64,000 bases of DNA from Cyanobacteria bacterium RM1_2_2 (GTDB lineage Bacteria; Cyanobacteriota; Cyanobacteriia; Elainellales; Elainellaceae): positions 1 to 64,000 of the forward strand of contig JAAUQT010000003.1 of assembly GCA_012033495.1 (NCBI GenBank), read 5' to 3'. Below are positions 29,246 to 39,026 of the stretch, in pieces. The position numbers and the translations under genes were made by a program. Numbering within the stretch: position 1 is the stretch's first letter; the number at the start of each line of letters is the position of its first letter. The notes beneath the pieces were generated by a model that had not been told where the DNA came from, did not search any database, and saw only the letters and a list, made by a program, of their open reading frames with translations.

Positions 29246-30133
29246 ATGAAAGTATCAAAGTTTTGTTTATCGATGTTGCTGTTCATCTTGGGATATTGTT
29301 GCCTTTCTGTAACCTCAGCCAAAGCAGCAGAAACGGTAGTAACAGAAATACCTCAAATTGCCCAAAATGAACCTGACTCCGTTCAAACTCCGGTTCAAGA
29401 TGCCGAACTTCTGGATAGTCCATCTCTGATTTTAGAGACTACTCCAAGTGAACAATCTGACCTCGTTTTGGAAGAAGGTCCAGGCGTTCAAGATGATTTA
29501 ACGGTTGGAAGCCCCAGTGAAAAGAATCCCGACTTCTCAGGAGTGATCGCGACGCCTGCACCCCCACTAGGAGATGTGACGGAGGATGTAATTGTCTACA
29601 CTCCAGTAGAAGCACCTACTGAAGTAGTTGTCTACACCCCGGTAGAAGCACCCGAACCTGAAGCTGTCATCATTGCAACTGCTCTTCCTGTTGACGCTCC
29701 TCCTGCACTGACTCCGGTGTCCACTAAGCAAGTGGCAATTGAGAACGTTACTTTCCTCTGCGGCGAAGATGGCAATGATCCGGCAACGGTTGCAAAAAAT
29801 AAAGACGAAGAGGAATTTTTCGTCATTGTTTGGAAGTCTGGCAACTTTGAAACTGCCGGATACGACGATCAAACTCGCTGTAAGCAAGTCTCTGCTCGGT
29901 TTGAAGAATATAACAAAGGTAAACTGCTGACTTACCTTGCAACAGGCAAGCTAAACGGACAGCCAGTAATTTGCCTCACGAGCAAAGCAGATGGAAGTTG
30001 CGGAGACGAAAGTATTTCATTACATCAAGGATTGCTGTTTACGCTCAAACCTAATGAGAATTCTGATCAAACCCTGGAGGAGTTGGTTGCTGTCATTGAT
30101 GGTAGGTCAGGGCAGAAGAGGCTGGAACAATAA
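29246..30133 (+). CDS. Secreted COP23-domain protein
   Basis: A 295-residue exported protein. It has a Sec signal peptide (cleavage near SAKA-AE) and an acidic, Pro/Val-rich spacer with a VVYTPVEAP-type repeat. The C-terminal COP23-like domain of about 125 residues has three invariant-looking cysteines (FLCGEDG, TRCKQVSARF, PVICLT) and the LLFTLKPNE end. COP23 was named from a circadian-oscillating membrane-associated protein of cyanobacteria; its biochemical role is unknown. The spacer style resembles that of the preceding secreted GUN4 protein. It is the third same-strand gene after the kinase. Confidence 0.8.
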   Translation: MKVSKFCLSMLLFILGYCCLSVTSAKAAETVVTEIPQIAQNEPDSVQTPVQDAELLDSPSLILETTPSEQSDLVLEEGPGVQDDLTVGSPSEKNPDFSGVIATPAPPLGDVTEDVIVYTPVEAPTEVVVYTPVEAPEPEAVIIATALPVDAPPALTPVSTKQVAIENVTFLCGEDGNDPATVAKNKDEEEFFVIVWKSGNFETAGYDDQTRCKQVSARFEEYNKGKLLTYLATGKLNGQPVICLTSKADGSCGDESISLHQGLLFTLKPNENSDQTLEELVAVIDGRSGQKRLEQ

Positions 30134-30297
30134 GCAACCCACCTGACTGAATTCTCCATCACTGACTTAACCAGTGGAGAGTTGGCTCTGGCAATAAATC
30201 AGTCAACTAATGGCTAAAGTGAGAGCGTTGCTTGAGAGAATAGATTGATCAGGTTCAATTCGGGTTCAATTCAGCTAATTCGATCGCTCAAGCAGAT

Positions 30298-31886
30298 ATG
30301 GTTTACGCAGTTGATTTTGGCACAAGCAACACAGTTGTCGTTCGGTGGAATTCCGTTACGCAAGCTCCTGAGACATTGACTCTCCCTGGTTTGTCGCAAA
30401 AGTTGGGCAACAATCCACCGCTGATTCCGAGTTTAGTATATGTAGAAGACGCAACGCGAGGGGAAATTGTGGCAGGGCAGGCAGTCCGCGATCGAGGATT
30501 GGATCTCAGCAGCAATCCTCGCTTTTTCGCAATTTTAAGCGCGGCATCAGTGCAGAAATTCAAGGATTTTTGCCGGAGTTAGACGGGCGCGTGGTCAACT
30601 TCGAGCAAGCCGGACAGTGGTTTTTGACAACTTTGCTCAGTCAGCTTCAGGTGATTGAACCAGACATTGATTCACTGGTGTTTACAGTTCCGGTTGATAG
30701 TTTTGAAGCCTATCGCCTCTGGCTGACGCAGGTTTGCTACTCACTTAATATCAATGAAGTTCGATTGCTCGACGAGCCAACGGCAGCCGCACTCGGCTAT
30801 GGCTTGACCAATCAGGGAACGCTGCTGGTAGTGGACTTTGGCGGCGGCACGTTGGATTTATCCGTGGTGCGGTTGGAAGGCGGACGGCAAGCTCAGTCAA
30901 AGCCAGTCGGTTTTTTGCTCAAATGGGGGCAGCGTGTTCTAGAAGAATCGGCTCAGCGACCCAAATTAGCGCGGGTGCTAGCGAAAGCTGGACAGAACTT
31001 GGGCGGTGCGGATATTGACGGTTGGCTAGTCGATCACTTTGCTGATCAAGGTTTAACCGCGTCTCCATTAACGTTACGGCTTGCAGAACGACTTAAAATT
31101 CAGCTTTCGCAGCAGCCAGAAGCCGCTGAAGTTTATTTCAATGATGAGACGTTAGAGAGTTATGACCTCAAGCTGGATCGGTCTCAATTCGAGCAGGTGT
31201 TGCAGCAGCACCAGTTTTTCGATCGGCTTGATGCCACCCTAACGCAAGTGTTGCAGCAATCCCAGCGGCAAGGACTCACCCCCGATGACATTGAAGCTGT
31301 CCTGCTGGTCGGTGGAACTGCCCAAATTCCGGCGGTCAAAGCCTGGATCGAGCGATACTTCCCGGTAGAAAAAATTCGGGCAGAGAAACCCTTTGAAGCA
31401 ATTGCTCAAGGCGCACTCCAACTCAATCAAGGCATCGAGATTAAAGATTTTCTCTATCACAGCTACGGAATTCGCTATTGGGATCGACGCAATAACTGCC
31501 ACAACTGGCATCCCCTGATTCAGCAAGGGCAACCTTACCCGATGCCAGAACCCGTCGAACTGCTGCTCGGAGCCTCTATGGAAAATCAGCCTAGCATCGA
31601 GTTGATTATTGGCGAAATCGGCACTGAAACCAGCAGCACGGAGGTTTATTTTGATGGCGATCGGCTGGTGACTCGCAGTTTAGCTGGCAGTCAGTCCGTG
31701 AAACCGCTGAATGATCAGGGCAATGCCAAAACCATCGCTCAGCTTGATCCCCCCGGATATCCGGGCAGCGATCGGGTCAAGATTTTGTTTCGAGTCGATG
31801 AAGCGCGGTTTTTGCGAATTACCGTAGAAGATCGGCTCACCCTGCGAACGTTGATGGAAGATCGCCCGGTGGTGCAGTTGAGCTAG
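30298..31886 (+). CDS. Hsp70-like ATPase, frameshifted
   Basis: An actin-fold/Hsp70-family protein of about 529 residues after restoring one T in the run at 30523-30527; the corrected join reads NPRFFRNFKRGISAEIQGFLPELDG. Phosphate-1 (VYAVDFGTSNT), phosphate-2 (LLVVDFGGGTLDLS) and adenosine (VLLVGGTAQIPAVK) motifs are present. The substrate-binding part is short (about 120 residues) and lacks the helical lid of DnaK, so this is one of the stand-alone Hsp70-like proteins of cyanobacteria. It lies 164 bp after the COP23 gene on the same strand. Its stop codon is the first three bases of a family B repeat. Confidence 0.87.
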
Positions 31887-32012
31887 GAATGGGAATTCAA
31901 TCCGTTCGATCGTGGGTAGGGACGGGTTTTGCGGTCAAATCCATTGCCGGATGCCGATTGATCTGCTCAACCCGCCCGTACAGGTTACGGATTGATTCAA
32001 TCCCCGATCCTT
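31884..32012 (-). repeat. MITE-like repeat, family B, copy 1
   Basis: An element of about 128 bp with imperfect inverted ends (TAGGAATGGGAATTCAATCCG at one side, CGGATTGATTCAATCCCCGATCCTTA at the other) and an internal GGGCGGGT / ACCCGCCC-type arm pair. Homologous copies in the opposite direction lie at 52650-52776 and 56936-57065. It abuts and partly supplies the stop codon of the Hsp70-like gene. Confidence 0.75.
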
Positions 32013-33103
32013 AGCGCGAGTGGTTATCCGGATTGTCGCCAATCTTTGAGTAAAACTGTGTAAGCAACCTTCAGGTAAAAGCCCCTACCTGGGTCATTAG
32101 GTTAAGAAAACTTAACATTTGCCAACTAAAATCGATTTTTGGTTGTTTTGTTGATTTACTATCTTCTAGTTCTGCTCGCCCTGTTGAATCGCCTCCTGTG
32201 GTGAGATGAGGTGCAGAATCGTGACACTTTAATGACACCACCCCGAAAAACTTTACCCAAACTACATGCATGACTCTTTGCAAGTAATCATTATCAATAA
32301 AAAGCGCAGAGGAAGTTAAAAACACTCCGTAACTGGGCTAACTTAAATCAGGAGTGCCTCTTCAGTAGCGCGGCTGCAACTTTTGATGCTGGTAAACCAG
32401 AGGGATGCCAACTCAAACTAAAGTGAAGATAGATGAAGCAGAGTGCAGAGGCATCGCCTCAATCTAGGAAATCAACTTGCCATCCCCAGTTCTTCAAGTT
32501 AAATCAAATTAGCTTGATGGGAGTGACCCCTACTGAGAGGCGTGCGAAACTAAGATACAAAGGAGTAAATTCTATCCCCTGCGTAGCTTTCAATCTGTCT
32601 TCATCTCCGGTTGATGTTCGGCGCTCGGCTCACTTGCACCGTTGAATCCTGACTCGTGCTTCTCCAACGGGAGAGTAAAGCGTGGCTTGAAGTCTCTTTT
32701 CTAAAGCAGAAGTGGGATTGATAGATGCGGCATGAGCTTTCGACGGAGCAGTCAGAGTTTCGAGCAGGCTGCGAGCGTATAGCTTCCTAAGCCGCAATTT
32801 CACTAGGCTGCGATCTATATCTATATTGAGGTGAAGCCCTGTTTCCCAGAGATTAAGTGGTTGATCGATTGCCAAAAGGTTCATGCTGAAGATAATCACC
32901 CTTGGATTATCAAGCGCCTCGTAAATTCATGGAGTTTTATCGTGGCTTTAAGCAAAATGGGACAAACTTCACCGACTCTTCAAATGATTTCTAGGGAGAA
33001 TGGCGCTCTGTCTCATTTCTGTTGGAAAGATAATGATACAAGGGTATTGAAACCAGCCTCTGAAGTCTCCGATATCTAGCGACGACGAGCGAGTGATGCC
33101 GGC
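32013..33103. other. Long non-coding gap before the SpkB-like gene
   Basis: About 1.1 kb without a gene I can support. The only ORF of interest is a minus-strand frame of 89 codons (32630-32899) with plausible composition (LVKLRLRKLYARSLLETLTA) but no recognised family. No tRNA, rRNA, riboswitch or CRISPR is visible. It may hold a small RNA or long leader of the downstream kinase. Confidence 0.5.
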
Positions 33104-34726
33104 ATGAGCTACTGCGTGAATCCAGCCTGTTCTAATCCTGAAAACTTGGCCCAAGCTGACTACTGTCAGACTTGCGGTTCTAAGCTGTTGTTGCGCGATC
33201 GGTATCGGGTGCTGCAAGCGCTTGGGCAAGGCGGCTTTGGGGCTACTTTCCTTGCTAAGGATGAAGCGTTACCCGGCAGTCCCTATTGCGTTATCAAACA
33301 ACTGCGTCCGGCGGCCTCTTCGCCTCATGTCATGCAGATGGCGCGGGACTTGTTTGAGCGGGAGGCTAACACCCTCGGCAAGGTAGGAAATCATCCCCAA
33401 GTGCCCCGTCTGCTGGATTATTTTGAGGTCAATAACGAGTTTTATCTAGTACAGGAATATATCAGCGGCTCGACGCTGCAACAGGAAGTGAAGCGATCTG
33501 GACCGTTTAGCGAAGCGGGAGTCAAGCAGTTTTTGAGTGAAGTGCTGCCGATGCTGCAATACATTCACAATCAGCAGGTGATTCACCGAGATATTAAACC
33601 CGCAAACTTAATTCGTCGATTGCAAGATCGCAAGCTGGTTTTGATCGATTTTGGTGCGGTTAAAGATCAGGTCAATCCAATGCGAGCAGGAGCTTCTGAG
33701 CAAACCGCTCTCACCCAATATGCAATTGGCACACCTGGCTATGCCCCGCCTGAACAAATGGCGATGCGCCCCGTTTATGCCAGCGACATCTATGCGTTGG
33801 GAGTAACGTGCCTTTATCTATTGACCGGCAGATCGCCGAAAGACATGGACTATGACCCTGCGACAGGTGAAATCCTCTGGCGCGAGCAGGTGCACATCAG
33901 CGATCACTTCACCGATGTGCTGAAAAAAATGCTGGAAGTCTCGGTGCGCCATCGTTACCAAAATGCTACAGAAGTGCTGCGAGCGCTCGACCTTGAACCT
34001 TATCTTGATAGTTTGGCCAGAGGCATGGTGAGTCAACCCACCCGCTCGCCAGGGAACCGTCCGCAACTTTCTCACTCAGGAGAATTGGGCGACGCCACCA
34101 GCCCTTCTTCTCCAACGGCGCGGATGGCAGCGGCGATTCGAGCACGTCAGGCTGCGAAGTCAATCTCTGGCCCGCTCAATGCCGATATGACTGCCCTCCA
34201 GACAGGTGTTTCGCGTCGGCGTGCTACGGTGCAAGAAGCCTCATCCCTGACCACGATTCACTCGCGCGGCATGGCGAGTAATCCCAGCGGTGCTCCTAGA
34301 CTTTCTGCTGAAGAGTTGCTGTCTGCTTATGCCAAAGGCAAGCGAGATTTTACGAACCACGATTTGAGTGCGCTGAACTTGACTAAAGCAGATTTGTCAG
34401 GGGCAAACTTCCATCAGGCAAAGCTGCATAAAATTAATCTGCAAGGGGCAAATTTACTCAACGCTGATTTTGGTCGAGCAAATTTGAGCCAGTCTTGCCT
34501 GAAGAATGCTAGGCTCGCTCGCGCTTACTTGAACCATGCCGATTTAGCGGGAGCCGATTTGCGGGGCGCAGACCTCAGCTATGCCTATATGAGCCATACC
34601 AATCTGCGAGGCGCAAACCTTTGTGGGGTTGATTTAACAGGCGCGAAAGTGTCGGACGAGCAGTTAGCCATGGCTCGCACCAATTGGGCTACGGTTCATC
34701 CGAGCGGCAAACGTGGACTTTGGTAG
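33104..34726 (+). CDS. spkB: Ser/Thr protein kinase with N-terminal Cys motif and C-terminal pentapeptide repeats (SpkB-like)
   Basis: A 540-residue cytoplasmic kinase. The N-terminal zinc-ribbon-like motif (CVNPACSNPENL...YCQTCGSK) is followed by the kinase domain at about residues 30-300, with GQGGFGATFLA, VIKQLRP, HRDIKPANLI and DFGAV all intact. A Ser-rich linker follows, then eight or so pentapeptide repeats of the A(N/D)LxX type (LTKADLSGANFHQAKL onward). This matches Synechocystis SpkB, whose Cys motif is needed for autophosphorylation and which is linked to oxidative stress. The symbol is assigned on architecture alone. The GCATG start at 33104 is the first Met before the Cys motif. 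Confidence 0.85.
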   Translation: MSYCVNPACSNPENLAQADYCQTCGSKLLLRDRYRVLQALGQGGFGATFLAKDEALPGSPYCVIKQLRPAASSPHVMQMARDLFEREANTLGKVGNHPQVPRLLDYFEVNNEFYLVQEYISGSTLQQEVKRSGPFSEAGVKQFLSEVLPMLQYIHNQQVIHRDIKPANLIRRLQDRKLVLIDFGAVKDQVNPMRAGASEQTALTQYAIGTPGYAPPEQMAMRPVYASDIYALGVTCLYLLTGRSPKDMDYDPATGEILWREQVHISDHFTDVLKKMLEVSVRHRYQNATEVLRALDLEPYLDSLARGMVSQPTRSPGNRPQLSHSGELGDATSPSSPTARMAAAIRARQAAKSISGPLNADMTALQTGVSRRRATVQEASSLTTIHSRGMASNPSGAPRLSAEELLSAYAKGKRDFTNHDLSALNLTKADLSGANFHQAKLHKINLQGANLLNADFGRANLSQSCLKNARLARAYLNHADLAGADLRGADLSYAYMSHTNLRGANLCGVDLTGAKVSDEQLAMARTNWATVHPSGKRGLW

Positions 34727-34819
34727 TGGGTGACGCCCTAATCAACTAGGGGTTTGTGGGGTCAGGGCTGTAAGCTGGTAGATGTTCCTCCTCCATTCCT
34801 TTACCTCAGTTCTTCACTT

Positions 34820-35124
34820 ATGACCGAGCCATCGCTACCCTCCTCAAAGCGCTCAAAAGCAGGGCGAATTGATCCGCAGCAAGATCCCGAAATGTATGCC
34901 CAGTTGCGAGCCGAGTTGAAGGCTCCTTATCGAGGGTTACGACAGTTTGTCTACATTGGGTTTGGGCTGTCGGGGTTAATTGGAGCCTTCATTTTTTGAT
35001 GCAACTGCTGGCAGGGCAAGAAATGAACGCCGTATTGCCTAATTTTGCGCTACAGGTGGGCGTAGTGGCTCTGATGGTGGGGTTGTTTCGCCTAGAGCAG
35101 CGAGCAAAAAAGTCTTCAAGATAG
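34820..35124 (+). CDS. DUF3493 family membrane protein, frameshifted
   Basis: A small protein of about 101 residues. Frame 1 runs from ATG 34820 through RAELKAPYRGLRQFVYIGFG and LSGLIGAFIF to a stop at 34998. Adding one T to the T-run at 34992-34997 joins it to LMQLLAGQEMNAVLPNFALQVGVVALMVGLFRLEQR, which restores the two-helix DUF3493 domain. Plant relatives (LPA3-type) are linked to photosystem II assembly, but the cyanobacterial function is not known to me. The second half is missing from the ORF track because it has no long open start. Confidence 0.78.
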
Positions 35125-35314
35125 TTGCCTCGGTGACTTTATTAAGCAAACCTTTAAAACTCGCACATTTGGTTGTCAGACTGCCATACTGATGGACGTT
35201 CAAATGGGGTCAGCCGATATAAAGACCCTAACGATAAACCCCGTGAATATCTGAAGCAAAGCGCTAGTTCCTTAATTCGGTTCTGGCGCTTTGTTTTTAA
35301 GTGGCAAGGTGTTT

Positions 35315-35438
35315 AGGAGATTTCTAGGAAAAAGTTGTTGCCACGTTGGGGCCGGTTTGGACTCAGTCTCGCGTCGCCCAGATGATTGATCTGCAAAACC
35401 TGCCCGTACTGGGGTAGAGGGTTTCCTAGAAATCTCCT
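35315..35438. repeat. MITE-like repeat, family A, copy 2
   Basis: A 124-bp element with perfect 17-bp terminal inverted repeats AGGAGATTTCTAGGAAA / TTTCCTAGAAATCTCCT. The interior is nearly identical to copy 1. A 17-bp direct repeat TAAGTGGCAAGGTGTTT flanks it on both sides (35298-35314 and 35439-35455). That is either a target-site duplication or part of a local tandem array that continues downstream. Confidence 0.85.
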
Positions 35439-35497
35439 TAAGTGGCAAGGTGTTTGAGCGGTAAGGCGTTTAAGCGGCAAAGTTTTAACATGGCGAT

Positions 35498-37281
35498 ATG
35501 GAAGTAATTCAAACCGACATTTTGGTTGTTGGAGGGGGCACAGGGGGCACTGCGGCAGCGATTCAGGCAGCTCGACGCGGCATTAGCACCGTATTGGTCA
35601 GTGAGTTTGCTTGGTTGGGCGGCATGTTGACCACAGCCGGAGTGACGGCTCCGGATGGCCTGGAGTTAGCAGCTTTTCAGACTGGGATTTGGGGCGCTTT
35701 TTGCAAGCCCTTCAGTTACGCCAACCACAGGGCTTGGATCACGCTTGGGTGAGTTTTTTTACTTATGAGCCACGAGTCGGCGCGGCAATTTTTGCCGATT
35801 GGGTGCGGGCGTTGCCCAATTTGCGGTGGATTGCCCAACAGTTGCCGTTAGAAGTTCAAGTGCGGGCAGGTCGGGTGGTGGCAGTTCGATTTGCCGATTA
35901 CCTGATTCACGCCAAAATCACGCTCGATGCCACTGAGTTAGGCGATTTGCTGGCGCTAGCAGAAATTCCGTATCGCTGGGGCTGGGAATGGCACTCGCGT
36001 TGGCAGGAACCCAGTGCGCCTGTTCATCCCAGTACCCTAACGCGGGCTTACGCGGTGCAGGCTCCGACTTGGGTGTTTGTGCTGCAAGCACGCGATGCAG
36101 TAGGAACAGACGACAAGGGGGCTGTCTCCAATCCGGTGCTGCCTGAGTCTAAAGCGTCTAAAGCATCTAGACAATTTGAGCCGTTTGCTGGCACTTGGGA
36201 AGGGTATGGTTCAACCTCGTTTTTGAATTACGGACGCTTACCCGGCAACCGTTTTATGATCAACTGGCCGCAGTGTGGCAACGATTATGGGCTGCAAGCC
36301 GAGCGGTTAGTGGGTTCAGAGACAGAGCGGCAAGCTTTTTTGCAAGAGGCTTATGGTCACGCTCAGGATTATGCCGAGTTTTTGCAGCAGCAGTTAGGGC
36401 AAGGCTACAGCTTGGCAGATGTGTTTCCAGCATCGCCGCATCGGGGAGGTGGAGCCTTTGCGCTACACCCTTACTATCGAGAAAGCCGCCGTCTGCAAGG
36501 ACTCACAACCGTATGCGAGCAGGATATTTTGCCGATCGCTGGCGGACAGGTAGCGGCTTTGCCTACCGATGCGGCTGGTGCAGTGAGTGCGGTTGCAATT
36601 GGCAATTACGCCAACGATCATCACTATCCGGGGTTTAAGTTTGCGCTGCATTCCAAATCGACTCGCTGGGGCGGGCGCTGGACAGGAACACCGTTTGCCT
36701 TGCCCTATGGTTGCTTGATTCCTGAAGCCATAGACGGGCTGTTGGTTTGCGAGAAAAATATTTCGGTTTCTCATATTGCCAATGGCGCAACACGCCTACA
36801 GCCAACGGTGTTGGGGATTGGACAAGCCGCTGGAATGGCAGCCGCGCTCTGCATAGAGCAAACCTGTCAGCCCCGTGAATTGGCAGTGAGGCAGCTACAG
36901 GAAGCCTTGCTGCAAGATCCGGTTGCCCCGCTGGCGGTTGTGCCTTTGTTTAATCTGCTGCCCGATCATCCCGAATGGTTAACTTGGCAGCGCTATTACA
37001 TCGATCATCCAGAAGTCTACCCAATGGACGGTCATGCGCCCGCTCAGCTAGCTAGTCCGCGTTCTGATTCGCCCACCTATCGAGGATATTTTCGGCAGCA
37101 AGGCGAGCAAAGTTATGTTCTAGAAGGCTTTCTGAAAGGATTCCAGCAGCCAATCAGCCTGGTGACGCTGCATCCTGCCATTGATCGTCAGCTTCAGCAA
37201 ATTCAGAATGGTCAAACCCTGGAAGTGCAGGGACGGCTCAACCGCTCTGGAAACTGGCTATTGGTGGAGGAGATTCGATAG
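35498..37281 (+). CDS. FAD-dependent oxidoreductase (FAD_oxidored family), frameshifted
   Basis: About 594 residues after restoring one T in the run at 35698-35702, which joins TGIWGAF to LQALQLRQPQGLDHAWVSFF. The N-terminus carries the dinucleotide-binding motif (DILVVGGGTGGTAAAIQAA) and WLGGMLTTAGVTAPDG. The C-terminal part has AIDGLLVCEKNISVSHIANG and LQPTVLGIGQAAGMAAA, typical of the FAD-dependent oxidoreductases grouped with xanthan-lyase-like annotations. The substrate is unknown. It is monocistronic, about 60 bp after the family A repeat. Confidence 0.84.
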
Positions 37282-37331
37282 GATGCTTGCATTAGCGGTC
37301 TCATCGACTTGCATCGCTCCCAGATTGAACT

Positions 37332-37373
37332 GCCTAGATTAGAACGCCTAGATTAGAACGCCTAGATTAGAAC
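37332..37373. repeat. 14-bp tandem repeat (3 units)
   Basis: The unit GCCTAGATTAGAAC is repeated three times head to tail just upstream of the miaE start codon, so the miaE leader has probably expanded by slippage. Confidence 0.9.
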
Positions 37374-37379
37374 CCTAAA

Positions 37380-37985
37380 ATGACTGTCACCTCAGCGACG
37401 ATACCCACGATTAAGTTCCTTCAGCAGCCCACTTCTGAGGCGTGGATCAAGCAAGCGTTGGCTAATCTCGACACCCTTTTGCTCGATCACTCTCACTGTG
37501 AGCGTAAGGCGGCCGGAGTGGCCATGAACCTGATGTTTCGCTATCCGTCCAGTACCAAGCTGGTGCGGTCACTAACGGCGATTGCCCAAGAAGAACTCGA
37601 ACATTTTGAACTGGTGAATCAGTGGCTAGAACGGCGCGGCATTGCGATGGCTCCGCTGTCGGCACCTCCCTACGGAGCGGGACTCACCGCCCAAGTCCGC
37701 CGTCAAGAACCTCATCGCATGTTAGATTCGCTGCTGGTTTCCGGTCTGATTGAAGCCCGCAGCCACGAACGGTTGGGTTTACTGGCGCAGCGTTGCCCTG
37801 ACTCGGAGCTTGCCCAGTTTTACCGAGGGCTGATGGCGTCTGAGGCGCGGCATTACGGCATCTATTGGACGTTGTCCACCACTTATTTTGATCGAGAGAC
37901 GGTGAGCCAGCGACTAGCAGAATTGGCGCAGGTAGAAAGTGAACTCCTAGCAACCCTCTATCCTGAGCCAAGAATTCACAGCTAA
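37380..37985 (+). CDS. miaE: tRNA-(2-methylthio-N6-isopentenyl-A37) hydroxylase MiaE
   Basis: A 201-residue non-heme di-iron monooxygenase of the ferritin-like fold. It hydroxylates the isopentenyl group of ms2i6A37 in tRNAs reading UNN codons. Two E...ExxH iron-binding sets are visible: HCERKAAGVAMNLMFRYP with AQEELEHFE, and LIEARSHERLG with SEARHYGIYW. Length agrees with the family. The ATG at 37380 directly follows a 14-bp tandem repeat in the leader. Confidence 0.92.
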   Translation: MTVTSATIPTIKFLQQPTSEAWIKQALANLDTLLLDHSHCERKAAGVAMNLMFRYPSSTKLVRSLTAIAQEELEHFELVNQWLERRGIAMAPLSAPPYGAGLTAQVRRQEPHRMLDSLLVSGLIEARSHERLGLLAQRCPDSELAQFYRGLMASEARHYGIYWTLSTTYFDRETVSQRLAELAQVESELLATLYPEPRIHS

Positions 37986-38025
37986 TTTTTGTTCTGCTTG
38001 TCTGTGACCTGATGCAAACCTGATG

Positions 38026-38142
38026 TATGGCTGTCGCCAGGTTGCTGAGAACATGGGTATGAAAGGGGTGTAGGGGCGAAGCTCCCAGCCAGGGGTTCCA
38101 CCTCTGCACCCCGTCCTAAACCAAGTGACTATTGCTATAGAA
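38026..38142 (+). repeat. Repeat family D, copy 1
   Basis: A 117-bp element beginning TATGGCTGTCGCCAGGTTGC, with core GGGGCGAAGCTCCCAGCCAG and ending near ATTGCTATAGAA. It is homologous to 44640-44757; the ends form an imperfect inverted repeat. It stops 4 bp before the GNAT start codon, so it forms the whole leader of that gene. Confidence 0.75.
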
Positions 38143-38146
38143 CTCA

Positions 38147-38644
38147 ATGCAAACCTACCGCGACTTTGTGATTCGAGATTGGCAGCCCTCCGATCGGCAA
38201 CCTGCGGCGGCCCTCATTGCCGAAGTGCTAGCAGAATATGGCTTAGCCTCCTGCGGCTTGGCGGCAGAACCGGGCGGAGCCGACTGGGATGTGATGCAGG
38301 TGGAAGCGTCCTATTGGGCGACCGGCGGCGCCTTTTGGGTCGTGGAGCAGCAAGGGCAAATCGTGGGGACAGGCGGCTACTATCCCATTAAGCGGGGAAA
38401 CAAAGCGGTTGAAATTCGCAAAATGTATCTGTTGCCGTCTGTCAGAGGGCAAGGGCTAGGACGCTATTTGCTGCAAGCTTTGGAGCAATCAATTCTCGAA
38501 CAAGGATTTGAGCAAATATGGCTTGAGACTGCCAGCGTGCTCAAAGAAGCTGTGAAGCTCTACGAAAGCAGTGGCTACCAACCGAGCGCGGGGGTCGAAA
38601 CGGCTCGCTGCGATCGGGTCTATGTGAAATGCCTAACCAAGTGA
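38147..38644 (+). CDS. GNAT-family N-acetyltransferase
   Basis: A 165-residue acetyl-CoA-dependent acetyltransferase. The acetyl-CoA pyrophosphate loop is VRGQGLGRYLLQALE (R-x-x-G-x-G/A), preceded by the strand EIRKMYLLPSVRG and followed by IWLETASVLKEAVKLYESSGY. The acceptor is not predictable. Its last codons (GTGAAATGCCTAACCAA) are the first unit of a three-unit tandem repeat that continues beyond the stop. The start Met lies directly after a family D repeat. Confidence 0.85.
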   Translation: MQTYRDFVIRDWQPSDRQPAAALIAEVLAEYGLASCGLAAEPGGADWDVMQVEASYWATGGAFWVVEQQGQIVGTGGYYPIKRGNKAVEIRKMYLLPSVRGQGLGRYLLQALEQSILEQGFEQIWLETASVLKEAVKLYESSGYQPSAGVETARCDRVYVKCLTK

Positions 38645-38674
38645 AATGCCTAACCAAGTGAAATGCCTAACCAA
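38624..38674. repeat. 17-bp tandem repeat copying the 3' end of the GNAT gene
   Basis: The unit GTGAAATGCCTAACCAA occurs three times. The first unit is coding sequence of the GNAT gene and the TGA lies in the second, so translation ends as before. Confidence 0.9.
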
Positions 38675-38823
38675 GATGACCAACCAGTCAATATAACTTT
38701 GTACTGTTTGTCAATTCTACTCAAGATAGAAAACCACCTCAACGAATCTCTCTATAGACAGAGGACATACCGTAACTGCCTTTGGCAAAGTTAGGCGAGT
38801 GATGTTGATTTAGGAGAGTTTCT

Positions 38824-39012
38824 ATGAAATTTAAGCCATTAGCGCTGGGATTGCCTTTGATTGCAGGGCTAGCCTTCATTGTCAGTGCGTGTGAATCCCC
38901 TGAAACTGAGGTTGAAACCCCCAGTGGTGATGTCGAAATTGAGCAGCCCGCTGAGTCTCCGATTGAGTCTCCTGGCGTTTCTCCCCAGCCCGGAGCGCCT
39001 GCTTCTCCATAA
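38824..39012 (+). CDS. Small lipoprotein, Pro/Glu/Ser-rich
   Basis: A 62-residue predicted lipoprotein. The signal peptide ends in the lipobox IVSAC (Cys at residue 23). The mature part is a short acidic, proline-rich disordered peptide (ETEVETPSGDVEIEQ, then ESPIESPGVSPQPG). No folded domain is possible at this length. AGGAGAG precedes the ATG at a good distance. It is convergent with ribD; function unknown. Confidence 0.75.
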   Translation: MKFKPLALGLPLIAGLAFIVSACESPETEVETPSGDVEIEQPAESPIESPGVSPQPGAPASP

Positions 39013-39026
39013 AGTCTTTAAGTGCC

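Noticed and set aside
32831-33079. 82-codon plus-strand ORF before the SpkB-like gene
   Set aside because: Composition is not protein-like and it overlaps the alternative minus-strand ORF; neither is supported.
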